Numbered from the stretch's first letter, positions 16,980 to 26,510 are shown. The stretch: DNA of 64,000 nt from Loktanella sp. Alg231-35 (GCF_900143545.1 NZ_FREV01000002.1:496018-560017), one strand, 5' to 3'. The notes: generated by a model not told the origin, from the letters alone. Numbers and translations are program-made.

Positions 16980-18448
16980 CAGCCCAAACCTATCAGATGT
17001 TGATTGACGGGGCTTGGGTGGATGCCGCCAACGGCGCGCGGTTCGATAGCGTCAATCCAGCAACCGGCGCGATCTGGGCCACAATCCCCGAGGCCACCGC
17101 AGTAGACGTTGACCGCGCCGTCAAAGCCGCTGCGGCTGCGTTGGAGGGCCCCTGGGGCCAAATGACGCCAACCGCGCGGGGCAAATGCCTGCGCCGCCTG
17201 GGTGATCTGCTGGCCGCAAATTCAGAAGCTATCGGCCGGATCGAGACGACAGACACCGGCAAGATGTTCAAGGAAACCGCGTGGCAGGCCACTTACATTG
17301 CTGAGTATCTGCACTTCTATGCCGGCGCTGCGGACAAAATCCATGGTGAAACCCTGCCCATCGACAAACCCGATATGTTTGTCTTTACCGACCGGGAACC
17401 TGTTGGCGTTGTTGCCGCCGTCATCCCTTGGAACAGCCAGATGTTCTTAAGTGCCGTCAAAATCGGCCCGGCATTGGCGGCAGGCAACACGATTGTGCTG
17501 AAGGCCTCAGAACATGCCTCTGCGCCACTGCTGGAATTTGGCAAGCTGATTGCTGATGCGGGCATCCCGGACGGTGTTGTCAACATCGTCACAGGGCACG
17601 CAGACCCCTGCGGCAAGACACTCACGACGCATCCTCTTGTGGCCAAGATCGCATTTACCGGCGGTCCGGCCACGGCGCGGCACATCGTGCGCAATTCGGC
17701 CGAGAACTTTGCCGAAGTGTCTTTGGAACTGGGCGGCAAATCCCCTTTCATCGTTTTTGACGACGCAGATCTGGATAGCGCCGTCAACGGATCGGTTGCA
17801 GGGATATTCGCGGCCACCGGGCAAAGCTGCGTGGCGGGTTCGCGGCTTTATCTGCATGAAGACATTGCCGATGCATTTCTGGAAAAGATGGTCGCAATTG
17901 CCAAAAACATCCGCATTGGCGACCCGCAGGCCGATGAAACCGAAATGGGGCCGCTTTGCACCATTGGTCAGTTGGATCATATCGAACAGCAGGTTGCCTT
18001 GGCCCGCGACGAAGGAGGCGACGTTCTGTGCGGTGGCGCGCGCCCTGCCCTTGGCGGTCTTTACTATGAACCCACGATCATCGCCTGCCCGCGTCAGGAC
18101 ATGACGATTGTGGATACCGAACTTTTTGGTCCTGTTCTGGCGGTTCAGCGTTTTCGCACTGAAGACGAAGTCGTGGCCATGGCCAATGACAGTGAACACG
18201 GGCTAGCGGCGGGCATCTTTACCCGCGACAGCGCGCGCTCCGTTCGGATGTCGAAACGGGTCAAGGCCGGGATCATCTGGGTGAACACCTATCGCGCCAT
18301 CAGCCCTGTTGCCGCCTTTGGTGGCATGAAATCCAGCGGCTATGGCCGCGAGGCTGGGATGCAGGCCGTCTATGACTACACCCGCCCTAAAACCGTCTGG
18401 ATGAACCTGTCTGACGATCCCATCGCAAACCCATTCAAGCCGAGGTAG
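16976..18448 (+). CDS. Aldehyde dehydrogenase
   Basis: A 490-residue aldehyde dehydrogenase with the elements VIPWNSQMF, VLKASEHA, FTGGPATA, LELGGKSP (general base Glu) and GQSCVAGSRL (nucleophile Cys). The frame stays open upstream to 16835, but the ATG at 16976 overlapping the flavin reductase stop gives the normal N-terminus YQMLIDGAWVDA. It presumably oxidises the aldehyde released by the monooxygenase or made by a later step. The substrate is unknown. Confidence 0.92.
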   Translation: MTAQTYQMLIDGAWVDAANGARFDSVNPATGAIWATIPEATAVDVDRAVKAAAAALEGPWGQMTPTARGKCLRRLGDLLAANSEAIGRIETTDTGKMFKETAWQATYIAEYLHFYAGAADKIHGETLPIDKPDMFVFTDREPVGVVAAVIPWNSQMFLSAVKIGPALAAGNTIVLKASEHASAPLLEFGKLIADAGIPDGVVNIVTGHADPCGKTLTTHPLVAKIAFTGGPATARHIVRNSAENFAEVSLELGGKSPFIVFDDADLDSAVNGSVAGIFAATGQSCVAGSRLYLHEDIADAFLEKMVAIAKNIRIGDPQADETEMGPLCTIGQLDHIEQQVALARDEGGDVLCGGARPALGGLYYEPTIIACPRQDMTIVDTELFGPVLAVQRFRTEDEVVAMANDSEHGLAAGIFTRDSARSVRMSKRVKAGIIWVNTYRAISPVAAFGGMKSSGYGREAGMQAVYDYTRPKTVWMNLSDDPIANPFKPR

Positions 18449-18452
18449 CCCC

Positions 18453-19484
18453 ATGAAATTCCATCTTGCTATCAATCTGGAACGGATGAACGACACAACA
18501 TCGATGACCGAAGTGCGCGACCATACCATTGAGATGGTCAAAATGGCCGACCGTGCCGGGTTCGAGATTGTCTGGGCCGCCGAACACCATGCGCTTGAGA
18601 TGACAATCGCCCCCAACCCGTTTCAACTGATGACATGGTGGGCCGATCATACTGAGAATATAGGTGTCGGCTGTGGCGTGGCGAATGCGGCCTATTGGCA
18701 TCCGATCAAACTGGCTGGCGAAGCGGCATTGGTTGATGTGCTGTCTGGCGGGCGGTTGGAACTGGGTCTGGGATCGGGGGCCTATCAGCGCGAATTTGAC
18801 CGCATGCACCCCGGTTTGGCACAGAAAGACAGCCACCATTTCATGCAGGAAATGCTGCCGCTGGTGCGCGAGTTGTGGAAAGGCGATGTCGAACATAACG
18901 GCGAGAAATGGCAATTTCCGAAATCCACATCCTGCCCCAAGCCTTTGCAAGACAAAGTGCCGATGTGGGTCGCCGCGCGTTCACCCATTACCTTTGACTA
19001 TGCCGTTGCCAATGATTGCAACGTGATGTGCTGGCCACTTACCATGCCCATGTCCGAGGCCGAGAAATACAAAGGCCAACTGGACGATAGTATCGCCAAG
19101 GCCGGAGGCTGGGACGGCACCTTTGCCCTGATGCGGCATACGGCTGTTTACGACAATGAAGACGACCGCACCCGCGTGCTGAGTGCTGTGCGCAGCGCCT
19201 TGGGGCGCTTTGGCAATCTGATGATGAAAAAAGGCGATGTGATTAACGGCTTCCCCGAAGTCGTGCCGTTGGAAGAATTGGAAGGCAACGTGCGGGTCGA
19301 TCCTGCGATGCTGGAAGAGAACCTTGCTCTTGGGTCGCCCGAACAGGTCATTGCCAAGCTGAAAGCCTATGAGGCCTTGGGCGTTGACGCCTTTATCTAT
19401 TACGCCTCCATGGGGTTGGACATGGAGACGCAGAAACGTTCCATGACCCTGTTTATCAATGAAGTCATGCCGGAGTTTGCCTGA
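18453..19484 (+). CDS. LLM-class flavin-dependent monooxygenase
   Basis: A 343-residue bacterial-luciferase-fold enzyme. Typical blocks are FEIVWAAEHH near residue 30, IGVGCGVANAAYWHP near 70-85, GGRLELGLGSGAYQREF at about 93-110 and PMWVAARSP near 170. It would use reduced flavin from the reductase at 16488 to oxygenate a small organic substrate, as alkanesulfonate and nitrilotriacetate monooxygenases do. Its stop overlaps the next start by one base. The substrate class cannot be read from the sequence; the Xsc-like enzyme downstream hints at a sulfonate or related two- to three-carbon compound. Confidence 0.9.
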   Translation: MKFHLAINLERMNDTTSMTEVRDHTIEMVKMADRAGFEIVWAAEHHALEMTIAPNPFQLMTWWADHTENIGVGCGVANAAYWHPIKLAGEAALVDVLSGGRLELGLGSGAYQREFDRMHPGLAQKDSHHFMQEMLPLVRELWKGDVEHNGEKWQFPKSTSCPKPLQDKVPMWVAARSPITFDYAVANDCNVMCWPLTMPMSEAEKYKGQLDDSIAKAGGWDGTFALMRHTAVYDNEDDRTRVLSAVRSALGRFGNLMMKKGDVINGFPEVVPLEELEGNVRVDPAMLEENLALGSPEQVIAKLKAYEALGVDAFIYYASMGLDMETQKRSMTLFINEVMPEFA

Positions 19485-20080
19485 TGCCTGCCGAAATTCG
19501 CCGTACCATCCTGAACATTCAGGACACCTATATTGAAGGATGGAAGAAGGTCGAAACCCCAACACGTCTTGTCACCGCCATCGTCATCATCAAGAACCCA
19601 TGGTTCGGACGCGGCCATGTCGAAGACCTGCGCCCCGAAATCCGCGATATCGGGCCCGAGATTGGTGAATTGCTCACCAAAATGATCCTTGATGTGACGG
19701 GCGACAAACTCGAAGGGTATGGCAAAGCTTCCGTTGTCGGCATGGGCGGTGAGATCGAACACGCGCAGGCCCTGACCCACACTTTGTGGTTCGGCAACAA
19801 ATACCGCGAGGCCGTGAACGCCCAATCCTATCTGGTCTTTGCCAACACCCGTGGCGGTGCTGGGACATCGCTGATGATCCCCTTGATGCATAAGGATGAT
19901 GGCGGTCTGCGCTCGCATTATCAGACGATCCACACATCCGTACAGGATGCCCCGGCCGAAGATGAAATCATCGTGGCCCTTGGTGCGTCCATCGGTGGCC
20001 ATCCCAATCACCGCATTGGCAACCGCTATCAAGACCTCAAGGAAATGGGCCGTGACGTGGACAACCCCGCCGGTGTCTAA
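19484..20080 (+). CDS. DUF1185 (amino acid synthesis family) protein
   Basis: A 198-residue protein of the DUF1185 family, recognised by the opening IRRTILNIQDTYIEGW and the central GKASVVGMGGEIEHAQAL block; GGAGTSLMIPLMHKDDG follows. The family carries the name amino acid synthesis, but no reaction has been firmly assigned to my knowledge. No signal peptide or membrane helix is seen. It is embedded with one-base and 29-base overlaps between the monooxygenase and hydrolase genes, so it very likely acts in the same pathway. Confidence 0.85.
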   Translation: MPAEIRRTILNIQDTYIEGWKKVETPTRLVTAIVIIKNPWFGRGHVEDLRPEIRDIGPEIGELLTKMILDVTGDKLEGYGKASVVGMGGEIEHAQALTHTLWFGNKYREAVNAQSYLVFANTRGGAGTSLMIPLMHKDDGGLRSHYQTIHTSVQDAPAEDEIIVALGASIGGHPNHRIGNRYQDLKEMGRDVDNPAGV

Positions 20081-20864
20081 AATCGCGCCAGACGGCACAG
20101 CCTACGATCTGTCCGGCCCTGAAAAGGCACCCTGCGTGGTGCTGATCCATGGGCTGGGCCTGTCACGGCAATTGTGGGACATGCATTTGCCTGCTCTCGC
20201 TGGCTACCGGGTGCTGCGCTATGACCTTTACGGTCACGGTGACAGCGCACCTGCCCCCTCACCGGCGACGCTCACGCTTTTTGCCCGTCAGATTGCAGGG
20301 CTGTTGGCCCAGGAGGATATCGCGCGGGCCCATATCGTTGGGTTCTCTATTGGTGGGATGATCAACCGCCGGTTTGCGATGGATTACCCAGACAAGGCGG
20401 CGTCACTGGCCATTCTCAATTCTCCCCATGATCGCGGAGAGGCGGCCCAACTGGCCGTAGAAGAACGTGCCAAATCTGTGCGTGATCAAGGTGCGTTTTC
20501 TACCTTTGATGCCGCACTGAAACGATGGTTCACGCCCGGCTATCTGGCAAACGGAGATGGCCCTGCGCGCGTCCGTGCATGGCGCGAAATGGTAGATGCG
20601 GAAACCTATGCCCAGACAGCTTGGGTATTGGCCCATGGGGTGCGCGAACTAATTGCACCTGATCCCCCCATCACCCTGCCCAGCCTTGTGATGACCTGCG
20701 CACATGACAGCGGATCAACGCCGCAGATGAGCCATGATATCGGGTCAGAAATCGCTGGATCCCAGACAATCATCATCCCCACATTGCAGCATCTGGGCCT
20801 GATAGAGGACCCGACTGCATTCACCAATCCCATTCTAGATTTCCTTAAGAAGGTGCCGACATGA
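20052..20864 (+). CDS. Alpha/beta hydrolase (enol-lactonase / esterase type)
   Basis: About 270 residues with the alpha/beta hydrolase core: oxyanion segment LIHGLGLSRQLWD, nucleophile elbow GFSIGG (Ser99) and a late LQHLGLIE that supplies the His. It resembles 3-oxoadipate enol-lactonase relatives. The start is a GTG: 20052 is preceded by AAGGAA at eight bases, and 20073 is an alternative without a ribosome site. Either way the gene overlaps the DUF1185 stop. It would hydrolyse an ester or lactone made by the monooxygenase; that role is inferred. Confidence 0.85.
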   Translation: MTWTTPPVSKIAPDGTAYDLSGPEKAPCVVLIHGLGLSRQLWDMHLPALAGYRVLRYDLYGHGDSAPAPSPATLTLFARQIAGLLAQEDIARAHIVGFSIGGMINRRFAMDYPDKAASLAILNSPHDRGEAAQLAVEERAKSVRDQGAFSTFDAALKRWFTPGYLANGDGPARVRAWREMVDAETYAQTAWVLAHGVRELIAPDPPITLPSLVMTCAHDSGSTPQMSHDIGSEIAGSQTIIIPTLQHLGLIEDPTAFTNPILDFLKKVPT

Positions 20865-22549
20865 CGACCCAGATGAGCGGCGGACAAGCCGCAATTGAAG
20901 CGCTGAAAGCCGAAGAAACCAGCCATGTCTTTGGCCTGATCGGTTCTGCCACGATGGAGATGTTCGACGCGCTTTATGATGCCAAGGGCATCAATTTCAT
21001 CGGTGTGCATGACGAACGCACCGGCACCCATATGGCGGATGGGTTTGCACGGGCATCGGGCAAGGCGGGCGTCGTGCTGGCTGGTCAGAACGGCCCCGGT
21101 GCGACCAATCTGGTGACTGGGCTGTCGCAGGCAAGGGCGGCGTTTTCGCCCGTTGTTTCTATCGCCGGCATGCTGGCACAGGGACATATCTACCGCGATG
21201 CATTCCAAGAGGTGGATCAGCAATCCCTCTTTACGCCTGTCACCAAGAAAACATGGACCGCGCCTTCGGCAGATCGTGTGCCAGAGCTGTTTCGCGAAGC
21301 GTTCCGCACCGCCCTGTCACCGCGTATGGGCCCGGTGCAGTTGAACCTGCCGCGCGATGTGCTTTCTGCGCAGGCCGAATTCGCACCAATGCAGGCCCCA
21401 CAAGGCTATCGCAACATGTCGGTGCCCGCAGGCCACCCCGATCAGATCGCCAATGCCGCGAAACTGCTGGCAGGTGCCAGCCAGCCCGTGATCATCGCGG
21501 GTGGCGGCATCAAGAACACACGCGGGCATGCAGCGGCGATTGCGCTGGCCGAGGCGCTGAACTGCCCCATCGTGACCTCTCCGGGGCATGGCGATGCCAT
21601 CCCCTTTGGCCATCCGCTGAACGCAGGCCAAATGGGACCGCGCGGCAACGCCGTTGCCTCGCGGTTGGTGAAAGAGGCTGATGTGATCCTTGCCCTTGGC
21701 ACGCGGCTGGGGTTTAACGCCACCTTCTATACGTATGATAACATTAACAAAGATGCGCATATCATTCAGGTGGAACTGGAACCGACAGCTATCGGGCGCT
21801 TCTTTCCGGTGACGCTTGGCATTTGGTCTGACGCACGCACCGCCGCCCAGCAACTGACCGCAGCCCTTGCGGGGTTGGCAGATCGTCAACGTGCTGACAA
21901 TTGGACAGCAGCGTTTCAGGCAGAGCGCAGGGCCTTTCTCGCGCAGCGCGACAAAGATGCGATTGAGACCAATCCAACCCAGCCCTCAGGTCTTTTCAAA
22001 GCCCTGCGCGCTGTTCTACCGCAAGATGCGGCGATCACAATGGACGCTGGTACGCTGTGCCTGCAAGCCACCGATGCACTGAATTATTGGACCCCCGGCA
22101 GCCTTTTCACGCCGCTTGATTTTGGCCTTGTGGGTTTCTCGTTCGCTTGTGGGCTTGGCGTCAAATGCGCCCAACCTGACCGCCCTGTCGTCAGCCTGAT
22201 GGGCGATGGCGGCTTTGGTATGACGGTGAGCGAGCTGAGCACTGCGGTTGATCACGGCATCAATACGGTCACGGTGGTCATGAACAACCAATGCTGGGGG
22301 GCCGAGAAGGCCTATCAGCGCGATTTCTTCAACGGGCGCTACATCGGTGCGGATATCTCTAGCCCGCGATTTGACGAACTGGCAACGCTTTATGGCGCAA
22401 AAGGCTATCGTGCCGACACATTGGCCGAGGTTGGGCCCGCCATCGAAGCGGCCCTTGCCTGCGGCAAACCAGCCGTTGTTGATGTGGCTGTCGATCCCAA
22501 TGCGCTTTATTCCTTCCGGCGCGACAGTTTCAAACACAGAGGCGGCTAA
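20861..22549 (+). CDS. Thiamine-diphosphate-dependent enzyme, sulfoacetaldehyde acetyltransferase (Xsc)-like
   Basis: A 562-residue acetolactate-synthase-fold enzyme. The activating Glu is Glu52 in VHDERTGTHMADG, and the diphosphate motif is MGDGGFGMT with NNQCWG downstream. Several blocks recall Xsc: FGLIGSATMEMFD, NGPGATNLVT, DAFQEVDQQSLF, LNLPRDVL and WGAEKAYQRDFFNGRY. Xsc forms acetyl phosphate and sulfite from sulfoacetaldehyde, but no pta gene is adjacent, so a different 2-oxo or aldehyde substrate is equally possible. It starts four bases before the hydrolase stop and is translationally coupled. Confidence 0.85.
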   Translation: MTTQMSGGQAAIEALKAEETSHVFGLIGSATMEMFDALYDAKGINFIGVHDERTGTHMADGFARASGKAGVVLAGQNGPGATNLVTGLSQARAAFSPVVSIAGMLAQGHIYRDAFQEVDQQSLFTPVTKKTWTAPSADRVPELFREAFRTALSPRMGPVQLNLPRDVLSAQAEFAPMQAPQGYRNMSVPAGHPDQIANAAKLLAGASQPVIIAGGGIKNTRGHAAAIALAEALNCPIVTSPGHGDAIPFGHPLNAGQMGPRGNAVASRLVKEADVILALGTRLGFNATFYTYDNINKDAHIIQVELEPTAIGRFFPVTLGIWSDARTAAQQLTAALAGLADRQRADNWTAAFQAERRAFLAQRDKDAIETNPTQPSGLFKALRAVLPQDAAITMDAGTLCLQATDALNYWTPGSLFTPLDFGLVGFSFACGLGVKCAQPDRPVVSLMGDGGFGMTVSELSTAVDHGINTVTVVMNNQCWGAEKAYQRDFFNGRYIGADISSPRFDELATLYGAKGYRADTLAEVGPAIEAALACGKPAVVDVAVDPNALYSFRRDSFKHRGG

Positions 22550-22550
22550 G

Positions 22551-22886
22551 ATGATCACACGTTACGCGATATTCGGCGGCAAAGTGAAAGACGGCAAAGA
22601 GGCCGAGATGCGGGAATGGGTCACTGAGCACCTGACCCCGCTTTGGCGCAAATTCGCCTGTGCCGAAGAGGTCCGCGTGCTTTATGGCATTGATCAGGAC
22701 CCTGATGGGCCTGTTATCCCGCTGATCCTTGCCATCACCTATGCCGACCGCCCGGCAATGGAAATCGGTGTGAACAGCCCGGCGCGACATGCCGCCAAGG
22801 CGCTGTTGCCCGAACTTTACGAGCGGTTTTACGACAAGGTTGAGCTTTGGCACTATCTGATGGATCGCGAACAGTATTTCGACTGA
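22551..22886 (+). CDS. Small dimeric alpha/beta-barrel-type protein of unknown function
   Basis: A 111-residue protein starting at the ATG one base after the previous stop. It begins ITRYAIFGGKVKDGKEAEM and has the strand-helix-strand pattern of EthD or antibiotic-biosynthesis-monooxygenase-like barrels, with the C-terminal block ELYERFYDKVELWHYL. I do not recognise a specific family. Being last in the operon, it may be an accessory isomerase or monooxygenase subunit. Confidence 0.75.
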   Translation: MITRYAIFGGKVKDGKEAEMREWVTEHLTPLWRKFACAEEVRVLYGIDQDPDGPVIPLILAITYADRPAMEIGVNSPARHAAKALLPELYERFYDKVELWHYLMDREQYFD

Positions 22887-22960
22887 CACGCCCTATCTGG
22901 ACGCAGCCGTGAAAATCGCATAGACGAACCACAGATCACTTCCTCAAAAGGACCAAAACC

Positions 22961-23049
22961 ATGGTGTCCCCGTCGCTGGCCTGATGGCCCTCTGAACATA
23001 GCGGAGCATTGCTCCTATTCGCGACTTTGACGTCGGGCATGGGCCCGAC
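22961..23049 (+). promoter_or_regulatory. Possible leader peptide and hairpins controlling the MATE gene
   Basis: A 7-codon reading frame (MVSPSLA, 22961-22984) starts at an ATG preceded by AAGGA at a normal distance. It is followed by GGCC-TGAT-GGCC (22978-22989), GGAGC-ATT-GCTCC (23003-23015) and GTCGGGC-ATGG-GCCCGAC (23032-23049). The last stem ends one base before the ribosome site of the MATE gene. The order resembles leader-peptide attenuation of drug-resistance genes. It is not proven, and the peptide may be chance. Confidence 0.35.
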
Positions 23050-23058
23050 AGGTGACCC

Positions 23059-24399
23059 ATGACAGATCAAACCCTGACACGACAGGCGCCCACGCGCGCC
23101 GAATATTGGCCTCTTATCCGGCTTGCCGTCCCTTTGATGGCAGGCCTTGCCGCAGCCCTGCTAATCGGCGTGGTCGACACTGCAATGATTGCGCCGCTTG
23201 GCACCGTGCCACTGGCCGCAGCCGGGGTGACAACGGCCGTTCTGATCATCATGATTTCAGCCCTTTGGGGCGTAATCACCGTCATTTCGGTCCAGATCAG
23301 TCAAGCTGAAGGGGCCGGTGATCCGGCCCGCGTCGCACTTGCCCTGCGCAGCGGCATGTTGCTGTGCCTGATTGGTGGCATGGGCGGCGCAGTGTTGATG
23401 GTGGCGCTTTATCCGCTGCTGGGGCCATTGGGCCAACCCGCAGAGGTGCTGGCGATCCTACTGCCCTATTGGGTATCCATGGCGATCTGGGTGATCCCGT
23501 TCACTCTCTTTTTTGGGATCAAGGCACTTTATGATGCAGTTGACCGCCCATGGCTTGCGGTGGGCCTGTCTTACCTTGGCGTCGTCTTCAATGTGCCTGC
23601 GAACTACACGTTCATCCATGTTCTGGACATGGGCATTCTTGGGGCGGGACTGGCCAGTATTCTGTCGCAATGCGTCTCGCTCTTGGCCGCTGTTGTTGTC
23701 TTTCTGCGGGCACCCGGCCTCGCGCCCTTCCGCCAAAAGGTCACGGTTGCCATGGCAGACGTCTGGGCACAGTTGAAAGAGGCACTGCCGCTGTGTCTGG
23801 GTTATGCAGGCGAAGGCGGTGCCTACGCGATAGTAGGCCTCATGATGGGCTGGCTTGGGGCCGAGGCCCTCGCGGCACATCAAATCGTGAACGCATTGGC
23901 CGGGCTGGCCTATATGATCCCGCTTGGCATGGCGGGGGCGGCATCAATCCGCGTTGGTTTGGCTGTCGGGGGCGGAAGCCGGGTGCGGTTGCGCCCGATC
24001 CTCAAGGCCTCACTTGTGATTGTCACTCTGTGGCAATGTCTGGCGGCCACAATCTTCTTTACTGCGGGCCGTGCGATGGCAGAGACGATGTCATCTGATC
24101 CAAGGGTGATCGAACTGGCCGTTGTGCTGTTCATTATGGTGGGGCTTTTGCAAGTGGTCGACGGCATTCAGGGCACCACACTGGGGGCTTTGCGGGGCAT
24201 GTCCGACATGAACCGGCCAACGGTGATCACATTGGCCGCCTATTGGCCGCTTGCCTTACCCGCCAGCTATCTGCTGGGTTTTGTGCTTGATTATCAGGCA
24301 GTTGGGGTTTGGTTAGGGTACACTCTGGGACTGGTGGTCGCAGCGATCGCCCTGCCCTGGCGGTTCTGGGCGTTGACGCGATCAGGTGGCAGCGGCTAG
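23059..24399 (+). CDS. MATE-family multidrug/toxin efflux transporter
   Basis: A 446-residue inner-membrane protein with about twelve hydrophobic helices in two similar halves (EYWPLIRLAVPLMAGLAAAL and ALPLCLGYAGEGGAYAIVGL mark the start of each). Family blocks VVDTAMIAPLGTVPLAAAG and WLGAEALAAHQIVNA are clear. It exports organic cations or drugs in exchange for sodium or protons. The ribosome site AGGTG lies at 23050-23054. Its stop shares bases with the stop of the convergent acyltransferase gene. Confidence 0.92.
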   Translation: MTDQTLTRQAPTRAEYWPLIRLAVPLMAGLAAALLIGVVDTAMIAPLGTVPLAAAGVTTAVLIIMISALWGVITVISVQISQAEGAGDPARVALALRSGMLLCLIGGMGGAVLMVALYPLLGPLGQPAEVLAILLPYWVSMAIWVIPFTLFFGIKALYDAVDRPWLAVGLSYLGVVFNVPANYTFIHVLDMGILGAGLASILSQCVSLLAAVVVFLRAPGLAPFRQKVTVAMADVWAQLKEALPLCLGYAGEGGAYAIVGLMMGWLGAEALAAHQIVNALAGLAYMIPLGMAGAASIRVGLAVGGGSRVRLRPILKASLVIVTLWQCLAATIFFTAGRAMAETMSSDPRVIELAVVLFIMVGLLQVVDGIQGTTLGALRGMSDMNRPTVITLAAYWPLALPASYLLGFVLDYQAVGVWLGYTLGLVVAAIALPWRFWALTRSGGSG

Positions 24400-26426
24400 C
24401 CGCCGTTGTGATACATCGCCACCGGATTAAAGATATCCGAGATCCGCCGGACCATCGAAGCAGCCATGTGGTTGTTATCGAAGTAAAGCGGCGCGCCATC
24501 CATCATCAGCGAGCAGGCATCAGCATCACAAAGCCGCTCGTGGGTGCGCAACAGCGTGATTGCACCGTCCTGCTCTAACCGGTCAAGCAGCGCAATCATC
24601 GGCCCCTGGCGGGTCTCTAGCGCAGCTTTCCCGACCGTCCCGATCTGGGCCAGCACATCATCAGACAAGCGGCCCGTCAGTTGGTTCATCACAAAGATAC
24701 GCGCGTTGAACTCCGGAAACTCTGGCGGCTGTTCGATGACAAAAACCTTGAGACCCTTGCCACGCAATTCCTCAACGGTACGTTCAAACCGTTCCATATA
24801 GACAGTATATTGGTCGGCCGCAGGATCATAGTCACTGCCCACTGGCCAGACCTTGATCTCGTTCTGGATATCGACGCCAGTGCCGGTGCCGCGCCCATAG
24901 TAAGACCAGCGCCCAAGGATGATAACGGAATCGATCCGGTCGTCCTCTGCCACCAGACGTTTGACGGCGGCATTCCTGCGCTCACAGGCCAAATCGGTGG
25001 CCGCAGTCGCAACATATTCATCAACCCGCGCATCAAAGAGCGCCGGACACCCCCCGCTCCAGACCATCAGGGCGTCAGCGTCGGGCAACGAGTCCTGAAA
25101 GGCAAAGCGGTAGGTCGGCGAATGCGAGTCACCCCAGATCAGCGTATAGTGGTCTGCATCAAACGGCGCGCCAATCTCGCAATACTCGATATCCTTCAGC
25201 CGCGAACTGGCGCTGTCCAGCACGCAATCCGACGCGATATCGCCAAAAAGATCAGTCGCCGCAATTGCCGCCTGCGTCCGCGCGTCAAAGCGGTTCGGCA
25301 TGCCGTTCTGCAAGAAGATCACAACACCTGCCGCCATCAGCACGGCAGACAGCGCAGCGGTTGAACCAAAGACCGACCATTTCGTGGTGTAAAATCCGAA
25401 AGCCCCTGTGCGGAACGGTGTTTCCACAAAGCGATAAGTCAGATGGGAAATCACAAGCGTGAACGACAGAATGGCGGTCACTTCCAGCGCGCCGGTGCCG
25501 TTGGTGTCGGTGTAGCTGTAGATCACGAAAAGCGGCCAGTGCCACAGGTACAGCGCGTAAGACAATGTGCCGACATAGACCATCGGCTTGAGCGCCAGCA
25601 GCTTTTGCGCCGAGGTCATGCGTTCACCATCAAGCTGAATGATCAACCAAGTGCCGACACAGGCCGGCACAGCAGCCAACCCCGGAAACTTCATTGATGG
25701 TTCATAGATGAACATCGGCACGAGGATCAGCAAAATCCCCGCCCAAGCCAGCACTTCTCGCGGCAGGGTCGCCTTGAATTTGGGCAGATTGTAGCAGCCC
25801 GTGGCAATCATAATGCCAAGGCCCAGCTCCCAAATGCGCAGCGGGAACATGTAGAAAGCAAAGCTCTTGTCGAACTCGATCCAGATCACTGCGGCGACAA
25901 AGGACGCGATGCTCAATACAAGGAAGGTAAAGAAGAACTGACGCCTGCTCATCCATGCCAAAAGGCCAACGACAACGGGAAAGAACAGGTAAAATTGTTC
26001 TTCGACAGACAGCGACCATGTGTGCAGCAACGGTTTGAAATGGGCGGCCGTGTCAAAATAGCCGGTTTCGCGGTAGAACTGCACATTCGACAGATAAAGC
26101 GTAGCGGACGCAAAGCTCTTGGCGAATTCCCGTAAATCGGCGGGCAGCAGGAACATATATGACAGGATCAACGTCACGATCAGCATCAGAAAATAGGCTG
26201 GGAACAGGCGGCGCACGCGGCGATAGTAGAACTCGGAAAAGACGAACTTGCCCTTCTCCACCTGATCGAAGATGCGTGACGCGATCAGAAAACCTGAGAG
26301 CACGAAAAAGACTTCGGGACCAGTGAATGCCCCTCCAAATCCCGGAATGCCAAGGTGAAAGAAGATGATCGTGATCACGGCTACAGCACGCAGGCCATCA
26401 ATATCTGGACGGTAAATCACTGACAC
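24396..26426 (-). CDS. Membrane acyltransferase with C-terminal SGNH domain (OafA/YrhL type)
   Basis: A 676-residue protein. The N-terminal acyltransferase-3 domain (about residues 1-350) opens YRPDIDGLRAVAVITIIFFH and has about ten membrane helices. The C-terminal half is a periplasmic SGNH hydrolase-type domain with the block WGDSHSPTY at about residue 430 and a late DNNHMA. Such proteins O-acetylate lipopolysaccharide, exopolysaccharide or peptidoglycan. No polysaccharide operon is nearby, so the acceptor is unknown. It is convergent with the MATE gene, with overlapping stops. Confidence 0.92.
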   Translation of the reverse strand: MSVIYRPDIDGLRAVAVITIIFFHLGIPGFGGAFTGPEVFFVLSGFLIASRIFDQVEKGKFVFSEFYYRRVRRLFPAYFLMLIVTLILSYMFLLPADLREFAKSFASATLYLSNVQFYRETGYFDTAAHFKPLLHTWSLSVEEQFYLFFPVVVGLLAWMSRRQFFFTFLVLSIASFVAAVIWIEFDKSFAFYMFPLRIWELGLGIMIATGCYNLPKFKATLPREVLAWAGILLILVPMFIYEPSMKFPGLAAVPACVGTWLIIQLDGERMTSAQKLLALKPMVYVGTLSYALYLWHWPLFVIYSYTDTNGTGALEVTAILSFTLVISHLTYRFVETPFRTGAFGFYTTKWSVFGSTAALSAVLMAAGVVIFLQNGMPNRFDARTQAAIAATDLFGDIASDCVLDSASSRLKDIEYCEIGAPFDADHYTLIWGDSHSPTYRFAFQDSLPDADALMVWSGGCPALFDARVDEYVATAATDLACERRNAAVKRLVAEDDRIDSVIILGRWSYYGRGTGTGVDIQNEIKVWPVGSDYDPAADQYTVYMERFERTVEELRGKGLKVFVIEQPPEFPEFNARIFVMNQLTGRLSDDVLAQIGTVGKAALETRQGPMIALLDRLEQDGAITLLRTHERLCDADACSLMMDGAPLYFDNNHMAASMVRRISDIFNPVAMYHNGG

Positions 26427-26510
26427 AAATCCTTCTTCGCAGAACCACAGACAGCTGTGGGGCCATCTTGAAACGCTGCTGTCCCAATGGAGAGCAGCGG
26501 GGCATCTGGA

